From contig PMLI01000191.1 of NCBI GenBank assembly GCA_003158835.1, forward strand, positions 1-9,764: DNA of 9,764 nucleotides, given 5' to 3'. A program made the translations under genes and the position numbers. Below are positions 1-5,511 of this stretch, in pieces. This DNA comes from Acidimicrobiaceae bacterium. Its GTDB lineage: Bacteria; Actinomycetota; Acidimicrobiia; Acidimicrobiales; Palsa-688. Positions within the stretch are counted from its first letter, which is position 1, and every line of letters begins with the position of its first letter. Below the pieces are notes generated by a model, which had not been told where the DNA came from, searched no databases, and was given only the letters and a program-made list of their open reading frames with translations.

Positions 1-800
1 CGGTCGGGACGACGTCCGGAACCCAGGTCGGGGCGACGTCCGGAACCCACGTCGGGGCGACGTCGCCAGGCCAAGCCGCGGACGGCCACGGCGCGACTGG
101 CGCCGGGCGATCGAGCGGTGCCGGCGCGGCGCCGGCGTCGCCGGCCGCCTCAACGGTAATCGGGCCCTCCGCCGCCAACGGGGCCGCGCCGGGCACGGAC
201 CGGCTCATCCCGGACGTGCACCCGACCACGCCGACCATCCCCCAACCGGGCGCCTCCGGCCCACCCGCCCCCATGGCCCCGGTGCCCGCCCCTGCGGCCG
301 TGCCGGCCACGGGCCGGCCAAGTTGGTTCTTCGCCACGCCAGGCGAAGCGTCCCTGGCCGCAGAAGCCAAGCCGGAGCCCGTCGCAACGCAACTCGCCAC
401 TGTCCTGGCTCCCGCGGCGCGCCAGCCCGACGGCTCCTACCAGGTCAACATCCGCCTCCAACCCGAAGAACTGGGACTGGTCCACGTAGAGCTCCACCTG
501 GAAGGGTCGACCGTGAACGTCTCCCTCCACGCCGACGGGGACGCGACCAGGGACATGCTGCGCCAAAACCTCGGCCAGCTGCGCCAGCAGTTGGCCAGTG
601 GGGGCCTGACCGCGGGACGTTTCGACGTGGGCAGCGGTCCCGCCTCGGACCAGGGGGGTGCCGGTACCTGGCGGGAACAGGCGACTGCCCCCCTGGACGG
701 CCCCGGTTACGAGGGCCCGACCGGAGCCCAGACAGGCGAGGGCGGCGAAGCGGCCGTTCTTTCCTCCCAGACCAACGGCCTTCTCGACATGAGGTTGTGA
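1..800 (+). CDS. fliK: Flagellar hook-length control protein FliK, C-terminal part (5' end outside window)
   Basis: FliK measures the growing hook and switches export from hook to filament subunits. The reading frame is open from base 3 to the TGA at 798-800, so the gene starts before the window; the GTG at 216 is only an internal codon. Bases 3 to about 440 encode low-complexity Ala/Gly/Pro/Thr/Ser sequence, including an eight-residue tandem repeat at 3-74. Bases about 441-630 encode the conserved C-terminal domain (Flg_hook type), recognised by NIRLQPEELGLVHVELHLEG, a charged VSLHADGD stretch and a helix with LRQNLGQLRQQL. A Gly/Glu-rich tail follows, ending LLDMRL. FliK proteins typically have a variable, proline-rich front and a conserved back, as seen here. 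It lies 6 bases upstream of flgD, the hook-cap gene, which supports the call. Confidence 0.93.
   Translation, partial: VGTTSGTQVGATSGTHVGATSPGQAADGHGATGAGRSSGAGAAPASPAASTVIGPSAANGAAPGTDRLIPDVHPTTPTIPQPGASGPPAPMAPVPAPAAVPATGRPSWFFATPGEASLAAEAKPEPVATQLATVLAPAARQPDGSYQVNIRLQPEELGLVHVELHLEGSTVNVSLHADGDATRDMLRQNLGQLRQQLASGGLTAGRFDVGSGPASDQGGAGTWREQATAPLDGPGYEGPTGAQTGEGGEAAVLSSQTNGLLDMRL
3..74 (+). repeat. 24-bp tandem repeat, three units, inside fliK
   Basis: Three 24-base units start at 3, 27 and 51. The first two differ at one internal base and the last base; the third keeps the first 14 bases and then diverges. They are in frame and encode VGTTSGTQ, VGATSGTH and VGATSPGQ. The array probably begins upstream of the window, because base 3 is already the start of a unit. 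It lies in the variable N-terminal part of FliK, where length changes are tolerated. Confidence 0.9.
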
Positions 801-806
801 CGACAT

Positions 807-1349
807 ATGAGTGACATAACAGGCACCACCGCCACGAGCCACCAGCCCACGGCCACGCTACCGGCCGGGGACACGGCCAGCGCCATCTCCGGGACCAGCT
901 CGGCCACCAACCTCCTCGGCTCCAATGGCGTCAACGCCGACACTTTTTTGAAGTTGCTCGTCGCTCAGCTCCAGTACCAGAACCCGGACAACCCCGTGGA
1001 CTCGACGCAGTTCCTGTCCCAGACCGCGTCCTTCGAAGAAGTCCAGGAGCTGGGGTCGCTCCAGACGTCGCTGTCCAGCCTGGTGACCTCGCAACAAGCC
1101 GGCGCGGCCACATCGATGCTCGGCCAGCAAGTCACCGGCACCGACCAGTCCGGCAACTCCGTCTCCGGCGTCGTGTCCGGGATCCAGTTGACCTCCAACG
1201 GGCCGCTGCTCAACGTGGGCAGCAGCACGGTCCCGTTCTCATCGGTTACAAGTGTGACTCTCCCGGGCAGCTCCGCCGGTACCGGCACCCAGGGCGCCGG
1301 CGCCGCCAGCTCCAGCGGAGGCTCGTCCGGTTCAGGTACCTCGGGCTAG
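807..1349 (+). CDS. flgD: Flagellar hook-cap (hook assembly) protein FlgD, short form
   Basis: FlgD sits at the tip of the growing hook and helps FlgE subunits fold into place; it is exported and later lost. At 180 residues it is shorter than the enterobacterial form of about 230. The conserved N-terminal block runs from about residue 46 to 90: FLKLLVAQLQYQNPDNPVDS, then TQFLSQTASFEEVQEL. Residues about 104-152 (LGQQVTGTDQSGNSVSGVVS onward) look like the small beta-barrel part of FlgD. I see no separate Ig-like domain, and the protein ends in a Ser/Gly/Thr-rich tail. The ATG at 807 follows the fliK stop by 6 bases; GAGG at 791-794, inside the end of fliK, is a possible ribosome binding site with a rather long spacing. 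The next gene is the hook gene flgE. Confidence 0.96.
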   Translation: MSDITGTTATSHQPTATLPAGDTASAISGTSSATNLLGSNGVNADTFLKLLVAQLQYQNPDNPVDSTQFLSQTASFEEVQELGSLQTSLSSLVTSQQAGAATSMLGQQVTGTDQSGNSVSGVVSGIQLTSNGPLLNVGSSTVPFSSVTSVTLPGSSAGTGTQGAGAASSSGGSSGSGTSG

Positions 1350-1388
1350 CAAGACCTACAAACAAGACCTACAAACAAGACCTACGAA
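1350..1388 (+). repeat. 13-bp tandem repeat, three units, between flgD and flgE
   Basis: The unit CAAGACCTACAAA occurs at 1350-1362 and 1363-1375, and with one change (CGAA for CAAA) at 1376-1388. It begins at the first base after the flgD stop codon and ends where the flgE ribosome binding site begins. The 13-base period is not a multiple of three, as expected for non-coding DNA. It is purine- and A-rich, unlike the surrounding GC-rich genes, so it should be weakly structured in RNA and may keep the flgE start site open. That role is inference. Confidence 0.95.
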
Positions 1389-1395
1389 AAGGAGG
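1389..1395 (+). promoter_or_regulatory. Strong ribosome binding site of flgE
   Basis: AAGGAGG lies 9 bases before the GTG at 1405. It is among the best Shine-Dalgarno matches in the window and fixes GTG as the start of the hook gene, a protein needed in many copies. Confidence 0.9.
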
Positions 1396-1404
1396 GCACA
1401 ACCC

Positions 1405-2760
1405 GTGCTTCGATCGCTATTCAGCGGAGTTTCCGGCCTGGACGCCAACCAGGAGTTCATCGACTCGATCGGGAACGACATCGCCAACATCAATACCACC
1501 GGCTACAAGAGCAACGAGGTTCGGTTCGAGGACCTCCTGGACCAGACGATCTCAAGCGCCACGGCGCCCACGTCGCCCCAGGGCGGTGTCAACCCCACCC
1601 AGGTGGGCCTGGGCGTAAAAGTCGCCGGGGTCGAGGCCAACTTCACCCAGGGCACGTCGGAGCAAACCGGCAACCCCCTTGACCTGAGCATCCAGGGCGA
1701 CGGTTTCTTCATCGCCAACAACGACGGGCAAACCGTTTACACCCGGGCCGGTTCGCTGGACCTGGACGCCAACGGCAACCTGGTGACACCGGACGGCTCC
1801 CTGGTCCAGGGCTGGCCGGCCAGCGCCACAGGCGTTATCGACACCAGTTCGCCCCTCGCCAACTTGAGCATCCCGAGCGGGCAGCAGATCGCCGCCAACG
1901 CTACGACAAGCGTGAACCTCGGGGGCAACCTGGCACCCCAATCGGGCTGGACGGCACCGACCACCGCCAAGGGTACGGGCACGACGACGCCCCAGGGCGC
2001 GTCGACCTCGGTCACCGTCTACGCCCCCAACGGCTCCACCGAGTCCCTCGACCTCAACTTCGAGCAGGCCGCGACCTTGCCCTCGGGCGCGCCCAAAGGG
2101 GCAACCAGTGCGTGGACGGTCTCCGGGGCCCTCACCGAGCCAGGAACGGCCGCGGACTACACCAATGCCACTACAGCGACTCTTTACTTCGACCAGAGCG
2201 GCAACCTCCTGGGCTACGCCGATCAGAAGGGAACGGCCGGCGCCGCGGGCAGCACTTCGTTCAGCCTCACGGTGCCGGACGAGACCACGGGCGCGGCGAG
2301 CGGGGCCACCCAGAGCTTCACTCTCGGGTTGCCCTCTATCACGGCCAACTCCAGCGCCGACACGGCGTCGGTACTGAGCCAGAACGGCAACGCCCCCGGC
2401 ACCCTGCAGAGCTACAGCATCGGCAGCAACGGCGTGGTACAAGGCGTCTTCAGCAACGGCCAGACCCTCAGCCTGGGCCAGCTCGCGCTCGCCACCTTCT
2501 CCAACCCCAATGGGCTCCTGCGTGCGGGCGACACGAACTTCACTGCTACCGCCAACTCCGGCTTGGCCCAGGTGGGGGCGGCGGGTAACGGGAGCCGGGG
2601 CACGGTCCAGGCCGGCACCCTGGAAGCGTCCAACGTCGACCTGGCCACCGAGATGACCGAGCTCATCGAGGGCGAACGGGGTTTCCAGGCCAACGGCAGC
2701 GTGATCACGACCTCCGACACCCTCCTCCAGGACCTGATCAACCTGAAGCAGGGAGGCTGA
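1405..2760 (+). CDS. flgE: Flagellar hook protein FlgE
   Basis: FlgE polymerises outside the cell into the curved hook joining rod and filament. The 451-residue protein has the standard layout. The N-terminal rod-type helix includes SGVSGLDANQEFIDSIGNDI followed by ANINTTGYKSNEVRFEDLL. The D1-type strand region at about residues 92-132 carries LDLSIQGDGFFIANNDGQ, YTRAGSLDLDANGNLV and TPDGSLVQGW. A Thr/Ser/Ala-rich surface domain fills the middle. The C-terminal helix (residues 404-451) contains GTLEASNVDLATEMTELIEG, ERGFQANGSVITTSDTLLQD and ends LINLKQGG. The start is GTG with a strong ribosome binding site at 1389-1395. Length and both terminal motifs fit FlgE better than the distal rod protein FlgG (about 260 residues). 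It follows the cap gene flgD, as expected. A GC-rich foldback follows the stop directly. Confidence 0.98.
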   Translation: MLRSLFSGVSGLDANQEFIDSIGNDIANINTTGYKSNEVRFEDLLDQTISSATAPTSPQGGVNPTQVGLGVKVAGVEANFTQGTSEQTGNPLDLSIQGDGFFIANNDGQTVYTRAGSLDLDANGNLVTPDGSLVQGWPASATGVIDTSSPLANLSIPSGQQIAANATTSVNLGGNLAPQSGWTAPTTAKGTGTTTPQGASTSVTVYAPNGSTESLDLNFEQAATLPSGAPKGATSAWTVSGALTEPGTAADYTNATTATLYFDQSGNLLGYADQKGTAGAAGSTSFSLTVPDETTGAASGATQSFTLGLPSITANSSADTASVLSQNGNAPGTLQSYSIGSNGVVQGVFSNGQTLSLGQLALATFSNPNGLLRAGDTNFTATANSGLAQVGAAGNGSRGTVQAGTLEASNVDLATEMTELIEGERGFQANGSVITTSDTLLQDLINLKQGG

Positions 2761-2823
2761 GCCCGCCGCCCGGGCACGCCCCGCCCGGCCGAGCGCCGCC
2801 GGGCCCCCGACTAGGGCGGCGGC
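2761..2823 (+). terminator. GC-rich branched foldback after flgE, possible terminator without a U tract
   Basis: Three inverted repeats lie immediately after the flgE TGA. GCCCG (2761-2765) can pair with CGGGC (2771-2775). GCCCGGC (2783-2789) can pair with GCCGGGC (2798-2804). CCGCCGCCC (2763-2771) can pair with GGGCGGCGG (2814-2822), enclosing the second stem but competing with the first. There is no T run afterwards, so it is not a classic intrinsic terminator; U-less hairpins have been proposed to act in actinobacteria, often with factors. It could equally protect the 3' end of the flgE message or partly attenuate read-through. In DNA this rich in G and C some foldbacks arise by chance. 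Confidence 0.4.
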
Positions 2824-3003
2824 GACAATGGCGTGACATTTCCTCGGTTTCCGCTTGTTCGGAGGCGCCGGACCAGGTGGGGCGCTGGTAGGCACAGCGT
2901 TTGCCGCTTTCCTTCAGGCGCGTGAATACCGGGACGATCTTGAGATCTGCCGGCCAACGGATTGGCCGGGCCTATGGAGCACAGCCCGATGGAGCGGGGA
3001 ATC
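2824..3003 (+). promoter_or_regulatory. Non-coding region upstream of flbD-motAB with two perfect dyads; candidate promoter region
   Basis: This AT-richer stretch is part of the largest intergenic gap in the window (2761-3003). It contains GATCT-TG-AGATC (2936-2947) and, two bases later, CCGGCCAA-CGGA-TTGGCCGG (2950-2969), an 8-base perfect inverted repeat with a 4-base loop. The second ends 34 bases before the flbD start. They could be protein-binding sites or an RNA hairpin in the leader. I looked for -10/-35 elements and for the flagellar sigma-28/WhiG-type pattern (TAAA, about 15 bases, GCCGATAA) and found no convincing match. Promoter activity is therefore inferred only from gap size, the foldback before it, and the two dyads. 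Confidence 0.35.
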
Positions 3004-3261
3004 ATGATTCTTTTGTCAAGGCTCAACGGCCAACAAATTGCGCTTAATGCCGATCTCATCGAGCGTGCCGAGGCGACGCCCGACACGGTGCTGACACTGG
3101 TGGACGGCACCAAGTGCGTGGTGTAAGAAAGCGTCCAGGAAGTGATCGACCGGGTCCGGCACTACCGAGCCTCGGTACTGGTGGCAGCGAAGGAGCTAGA
3201 AGAAAGTGGAGGGCAAACCCGGGCCACCCTGAGGGCGCTGCCCAGTCCAGGGGACAGCTGA
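3004..3261 (+). pseudogene. flbD: FlbD-family small flagellar protein interrupted by an in-frame TAA
   Basis: FlbD (also written SwrD) is a small cytoplasmic protein found beside motA or flgE in many bacteria and linked to swarming and motor power; it differs from the Caulobacter regulator FlbD. The frame starts at ATG 3004, with GGAG at 2991-2994, and reads MILLSRLNGQQIALNADLIE then TPDTVLTLVDGTKCVV. A TAA at 3124-3126 stops it after 40 residues. The same frame then continues with ESVQEVIDRVRHYRA, the normal second half of the family (usually a VVKESVEEVI-like junction), to a TGA at 3259-3261, one base before the motA ATG. So codon 41, commonly Lys or Arg, has become a stop. The uninterrupted product would be 85 residues. 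The first codons (ATT, CTT, TTG, TCA, CTT, AAT) are more AT-rich than the neighbours. TAA also ends motB, so reassignment of TAA is not a good explanation. A base-call error is possible. Confidence 0.85.
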
Positions 3262-3262
3262 C

Positions 3263-4063
3263 ATGGACCCCGCCAGCTTCATCGGCATCGGAGCCGCCCT
3301 GTTCGCGCTCATGGTTTCCATGATCATGGACGGCGGTAACCCGGCGGCGCTGATGGCACCCACCGCCATACTGCTCACCTTCGGGGGCACCATAGGCGCG
3401 GCCACGGCGGGCATGCTGATGAGCGATGCCAAGGGTCTCCCGAAGATATTGAAATCAGCGCTGACCGCCAAGGTGACCCCACCCGACGATGCCGTTGCCG
3501 TGGTCGTTTCGTTTGCCGAAAAGGCCCGGCGCCAGGGCTTGCTGGCCCTGGAGGAAGAGGCCCGCCAGATCGACGACGCCTTTCTCCGCAAGGGCATCGA
3601 GATGGCCGTAGACGGCTCGGACCCAGAAGAGATACGCGACATCCTCGAGCAGGACGTCGACGCCATGAAGGCCCGGCACCGGGCCGGGGCCAAGTTCTTC
3701 GCGGACATGGCCGGCTTCGCCCCCACCATGGGCATCATCGGTACGGTCATGGGCCTGCTCCACGTGCTGCAAAACCTGTCCACACCGGCCACCCTGGGGC
3801 CGATGATCGCCGCCGCCTTCACGGCCACGCTGTGGGGGGTAATGCAGGCAAACGTCTTCTGGCTCCCGATATCCAACAAGCTGAAGCGGACCAGCGAGGT
3901 CGAAGTGCGGCGCATGGAGCTGCTGCTGGAAGGCATCCTGGCGATACAGGCGGGGGCCAACCCGCGCGTGGTCGAGCAGAGATTGCTGTCCTACCTGTCA
4001 CCGAAGGAACAAGAGGCGGCCAAGGAAGCGCGCGAGGCCGCCAAAGCCAAGGCGGCGGCCTGA
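3263..4063 (+). CDS. motA: Flagellar motor stator protein MotA
   Basis: MotA is the ring-forming subunit of the proton-driven stator; with MotB it turns ion flow into torque on the C-ring. The 266 residues match the usual length. The first two membrane helices lie at about residues 4-22 and 31-53. The cytoplasmic loop carries the torque residues in FAEKARRQGLLALEEEA: Arg89/Arg90 and Glu97-99 correspond to Arg90 and Glu98 of the E. coli protein. Two further helices contain the family prolines: Pro154 in GFAPTMGIIGTVMGLL and Pro202 in TLWGVMQANVFWLPISNKLK. The tail is Ala/Lys/Glu-rich. The ATG at 3263 lies one base after the TGA closing the flbD frame (TGACATG), suggesting that motA was translated by coupling to flbD. 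Its own ribosome binding site (AGGGGAC region, about 3249-3255) is mediocre. Confidence 0.98.
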   Translation: MDPASFIGIGAALFALMVSMIMDGGNPAALMAPTAILLTFGGTIGAATAGMLMSDAKGLPKILKSALTAKVTPPDDAVAVVVSFAEKARRQGLLALEEEARQIDDAFLRKGIEMAVDGSDPEEIRDILEQDVDAMKARHRAGAKFFADMAGFAPTMGIIGTVMGLLHVLQNLSTPATLGPMIAAAFTATLWGVMQANVFWLPISNKLKRTSEVEVRRMELLLEGILAIQAGANPRVVEQRLLSYLSPKEQEAAKEAREAAKAKAAA

Positions 4064-4064
4064 A

Positions 4065-4955
4065 ATGTCGCGACCCCGCAAACACAAAGACGCTGAAGGC
4101 CACGGCGAGGAAGGGCCCAGCTCAGAACGCTGGCTGCTCACGTACTCAGACATGATCACCCTGCTCATGGTCTTGTTTATCGTGCTGTTCGCCATGGGCC
4201 AGACCGACATCCGCAAGTTCAACGCCTTCAGGGACAGCTTCCACCCCATGGCACAGGCGGCGGAAATGACGCCGCCCGGCGGGCCGGGAGTGCTTTCCCA
4301 GCCCTCCGCCATTGCCATCTCCGAAGAAAACCCTTACGCCAAGCTCAATTCATCCGCATCCAGCGCACAGTCCGGGGAGAAGCAAGTCGGCCAGAAAGCG
4401 TCAGGCCAACAGGCCAAGGGGACCACCGCGGCCGGATCCCAGGCGACCGGCCAGAGCGAGGCGGGTGCGGCGTCACAAGCCGAGGAGGCAGCCCTCGCCA
4501 GCGCCGCCGCGGCGATGGAAGCAGCCCTGCAGAAGACCGGGCTGAGCAAGGACGTCAGCTTCGGCTTCGACCAGCGCGGCCTGGTGGTCTCCATCTTCAC
4601 CGACAAGATCCTCTTCCCCCTGGACTCGGCCCAGGTGCAGCCCGAGGGAGTGGCGATAATCAGTGCCTTGGCGCCGGTCCTGGCCCAACTGCCCAACCAG
4701 GTCGACGTGGAAGGAGACACCGACAACCAGCCCATCCACGGCGGCCCGTACGCCGACAACTGGGCTCTCTCCGCGGCCCGGGCCGTAGCGGTCGTAGAAG
4801 ACCTTATCCGTGACCATGGCATAGACCCCAACCGGCTCGAAGCCACCGGCAATTCGGACACTCGGCCGGCCGTGCCCAACAACACCCCTCAGCACCAGGC
4901 AGAAAACCGCCGTGTCCAGATAGTGGTTTTCTCCACCACCGTCGTGGCGCCATAA
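4065..4955 (+). CDS. motB: Flagellar motor stator protein MotB
   Basis: MotB carries the proton path of the stator and anchors it to peptidoglycan. A short charged N-terminus is followed by RWLLTYSDMITLLMVLFIVL; Asp29 is the proton-carrying aspartate (Asp32 in E. coli). About residues 45-88 include a likely plug and linker, then a Gln/Ser/Ala/Gly-rich stretch (about 95-150). The OmpA-like peptidoglycan-binding domain occupies about 165-290, with LFPLDSAQVQPEG, NWALSAARAVAVVEDLI and QAENRRVQIVV. The usual GHTD motif reads GDTD here: residue 218 is Asp (GAC at 4716-4718) where His is typical. The Asp of TD and the Arg of SAAR and NRR are kept. The ATG is one base after the motA stop, so translational coupling is likely. 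Its TAA overlaps the fliL ribosome binding site. The plain TYSD motif suggests proton rather than sodium use, but this is not certain. Confidence 0.98.
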   Translation: MSRPRKHKDAEGHGEEGPSSERWLLTYSDMITLLMVLFIVLFAMGQTDIRKFNAFRDSFHPMAQAAEMTPPGGPGVLSQPSAIAISEENPYAKLNSSASSAQSGEKQVGQKASGQQAKGTTAAGSQATGQSEAGAASQAEEAALASAAAAMEAALQKTGLSKDVSFGFDQRGLVVSIFTDKILFPLDSAQVQPEGVAIISALAPVLAQLPNQVDVEGDTDNQPIHGGPYADNWALSAARAVAVVEDLIRDHGIDPNRLEATGNSDTRPAVPNNTPQHQAENRRVQIVVFSTTVVAP

Positions 4956-4963
4956 GGAGGAGG
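4954..4963 (+). promoter_or_regulatory. Strong ribosome binding site of fliL overlapping the motB stop
   Basis: AAGGAGGAGG overlaps the last two bases of the motB TAA and ends one base before the fliL ATG at 4965. Two overlapping GGAGG registers are present. The arrangement ties fliL initiation to ribosomes ending on motB. Confidence 0.85.
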
Positions 4964-4964
4964 C

Positions 4965-5438
4965 ATGGCAAAGAAGACCAAACCAGAGACGCCGGGCGCC
5001 GAAGGGGGCGCCGACAAGGCCAAGGGCGGCAAACGCAAGCTCCTGTTCGTGCTCCTGCCCGTGCTCGTCGTCGGCGCCTTCGGCTACAAGACGATGACCA
5101 AGAAGCCCCCGGTGACGCTCGACAAGGGCGGCCCGACGACCACGGTGGCCGGGCCCACCCTGGAGGAGACGTCGCTCACCGTCAATCTGCGGGACGGCCA
5201 CTACCTCGAGTTCACCGCCGCCCTACAGGTGGCGGCGGGCAAGAAGTACACCCCTCTCGCCAACAACCAGCCCATAGTCCTGGACATCCTCAACTCGCAG
5301 GCCGGGGCCACGACCGAGGCGCAACTGCTGATGCCCGGCGGGGTGACGACGCTGAAGGCAAATATCATGAAGGCCCTGGACCGGGACTGGCCCGGTCTGG
5401 TCGTGAACGTGTTCTTCGAGCAGTTTGTCATGCAGTAG
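4965..5438 (+). CDS. fliL: Flagellar basal body-associated protein FliL
   Basis: FliL is a single-pass membrane protein that surrounds or supports the stator units. The 157 residues show a Lys-rich cytoplasmic tail (1-25), one membrane helix at about 26-41 (LLFVLLPVLVVGAFGY), a short linker, and the periplasmic FliL domain from about residue 62: LEETSLTVNLRDGHYLEFTA, then PIVLDILNSQ, TLKANIMKAL and the ending VVNVFFEQFVMQ. The ending matches the family's usual 'V..V.F..F..Q' finish. The start is fixed by the strong ribosome binding site at 4954-4963. Position directly after motA-motB and before fliM is the standard one. The last six codons are duplicated out of frame just after the stop. Confidence 0.97.
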   Translation: MAKKTKPETPGAEGGADKAKGGKRKLLFVLLPVLVVGAFGYKTMTKKPPVTLDKGGPTTTVAGPTLEETSLTVNLRDGHYLEFTAALQVAAGKKYTPLANNQPIVLDILNSQAGATTEAQLLMPGGVTTLKANIMKALDRDWPGLVVNVFFEQFVMQ

Positions 5439-5458
5439 CCAGTTCGTCATGCAGTAAT
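5421..5458 (+). repeat. 19-bp tandem duplication over the fliL stop codon
   Basis: Bases 5421-5438 (CAGTTTGTCATGCAGTAG, the last five fliL codons and its stop) are repeated at 5440-5457 with two changes (T to C, and TAG to TAA). The offset is 19 bases, so the second copy is out of frame with fliL and is non-coding. It looks like slippage or unequal duplication that copied the 3' end of the gene, followed by slight drift. Confidence 0.9.
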
Positions 5459-5511
5459 CCGTCACGCTCCGTGTTCTCAGGTCGCAGCCCCGCCTGCCGA
5501 TCTGAAGGCAA
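5459..5511 (+). other. Short spacer upstream of fliM
   Basis: After the duplicated fliL end, about 50 bases precede fliM. GCCGATCT at 5496-5503 partly resembles the -10 half of sigma-28/WhiG-type promoters, with TCAGG 15 bases upstream as a poor -35. It would place the start point only a few bases before the ATG. I regard it as probably fortuitous. No terminator-like hairpin is visible, so fliL and fliM are probably co-transcribed. Confidence 0.3.

Noticed and set aside
216..800. Short FliK starting at GTG 216
   Set aside because: The frame is open back to base 3 with low-complexity sequence and an in-frame repeat typical of a FliK N-terminal part, so the gene most likely starts before the window.
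1552..2895. Minus-strand open frame of 447 codons opposite flgE
   Set aside because: FlgE on the plus strand has clear family motifs. The reverse frame is a GC-rich shadow full of Arg/Gly/Ala with no recognisable domain.
2824..3003. Cyclic-di-GMP riboswitch before flbD-motAB
   Set aside because: Such switches occur near motility genes, so I looked, but I do not see the conserved GEMM core sequences or their two-helix layout.
2811..3113. Minus-strand frame of 100 codons over the flgE-flbD gap
   Set aside because: It runs antisense through flbD, shows no family features and has no neighbours on that strand.
3124..3126. Reassigned TAA codon or programmed read-through in flbD
   Set aside because: TAA serves as the true stop of motB in this window, so reassignment is not supported. 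TAA is the stop least prone to read-through and no stimulating element is apparent. Nonsense mutation or base-call error is simpler.
3114..3323. Plus-strand frame of 69 codons between flbD and motA
   Set aside because: It overlaps the FlbD continuation in another frame and the start of motA. The FlbD frame is the one with homology.
5477..5503. Possible sigma-28/WhiG-type promoter before fliM (TCAGG, 15 bases, GCCGATCT)
   Set aside because: Only the first six bases of the -10 half match; the -35 is poor, and the start point would fall almost on the fliM ATG. A similar GCCGATCT occurs inside flbD at 3049-3056 without a -35, so chance is likely.
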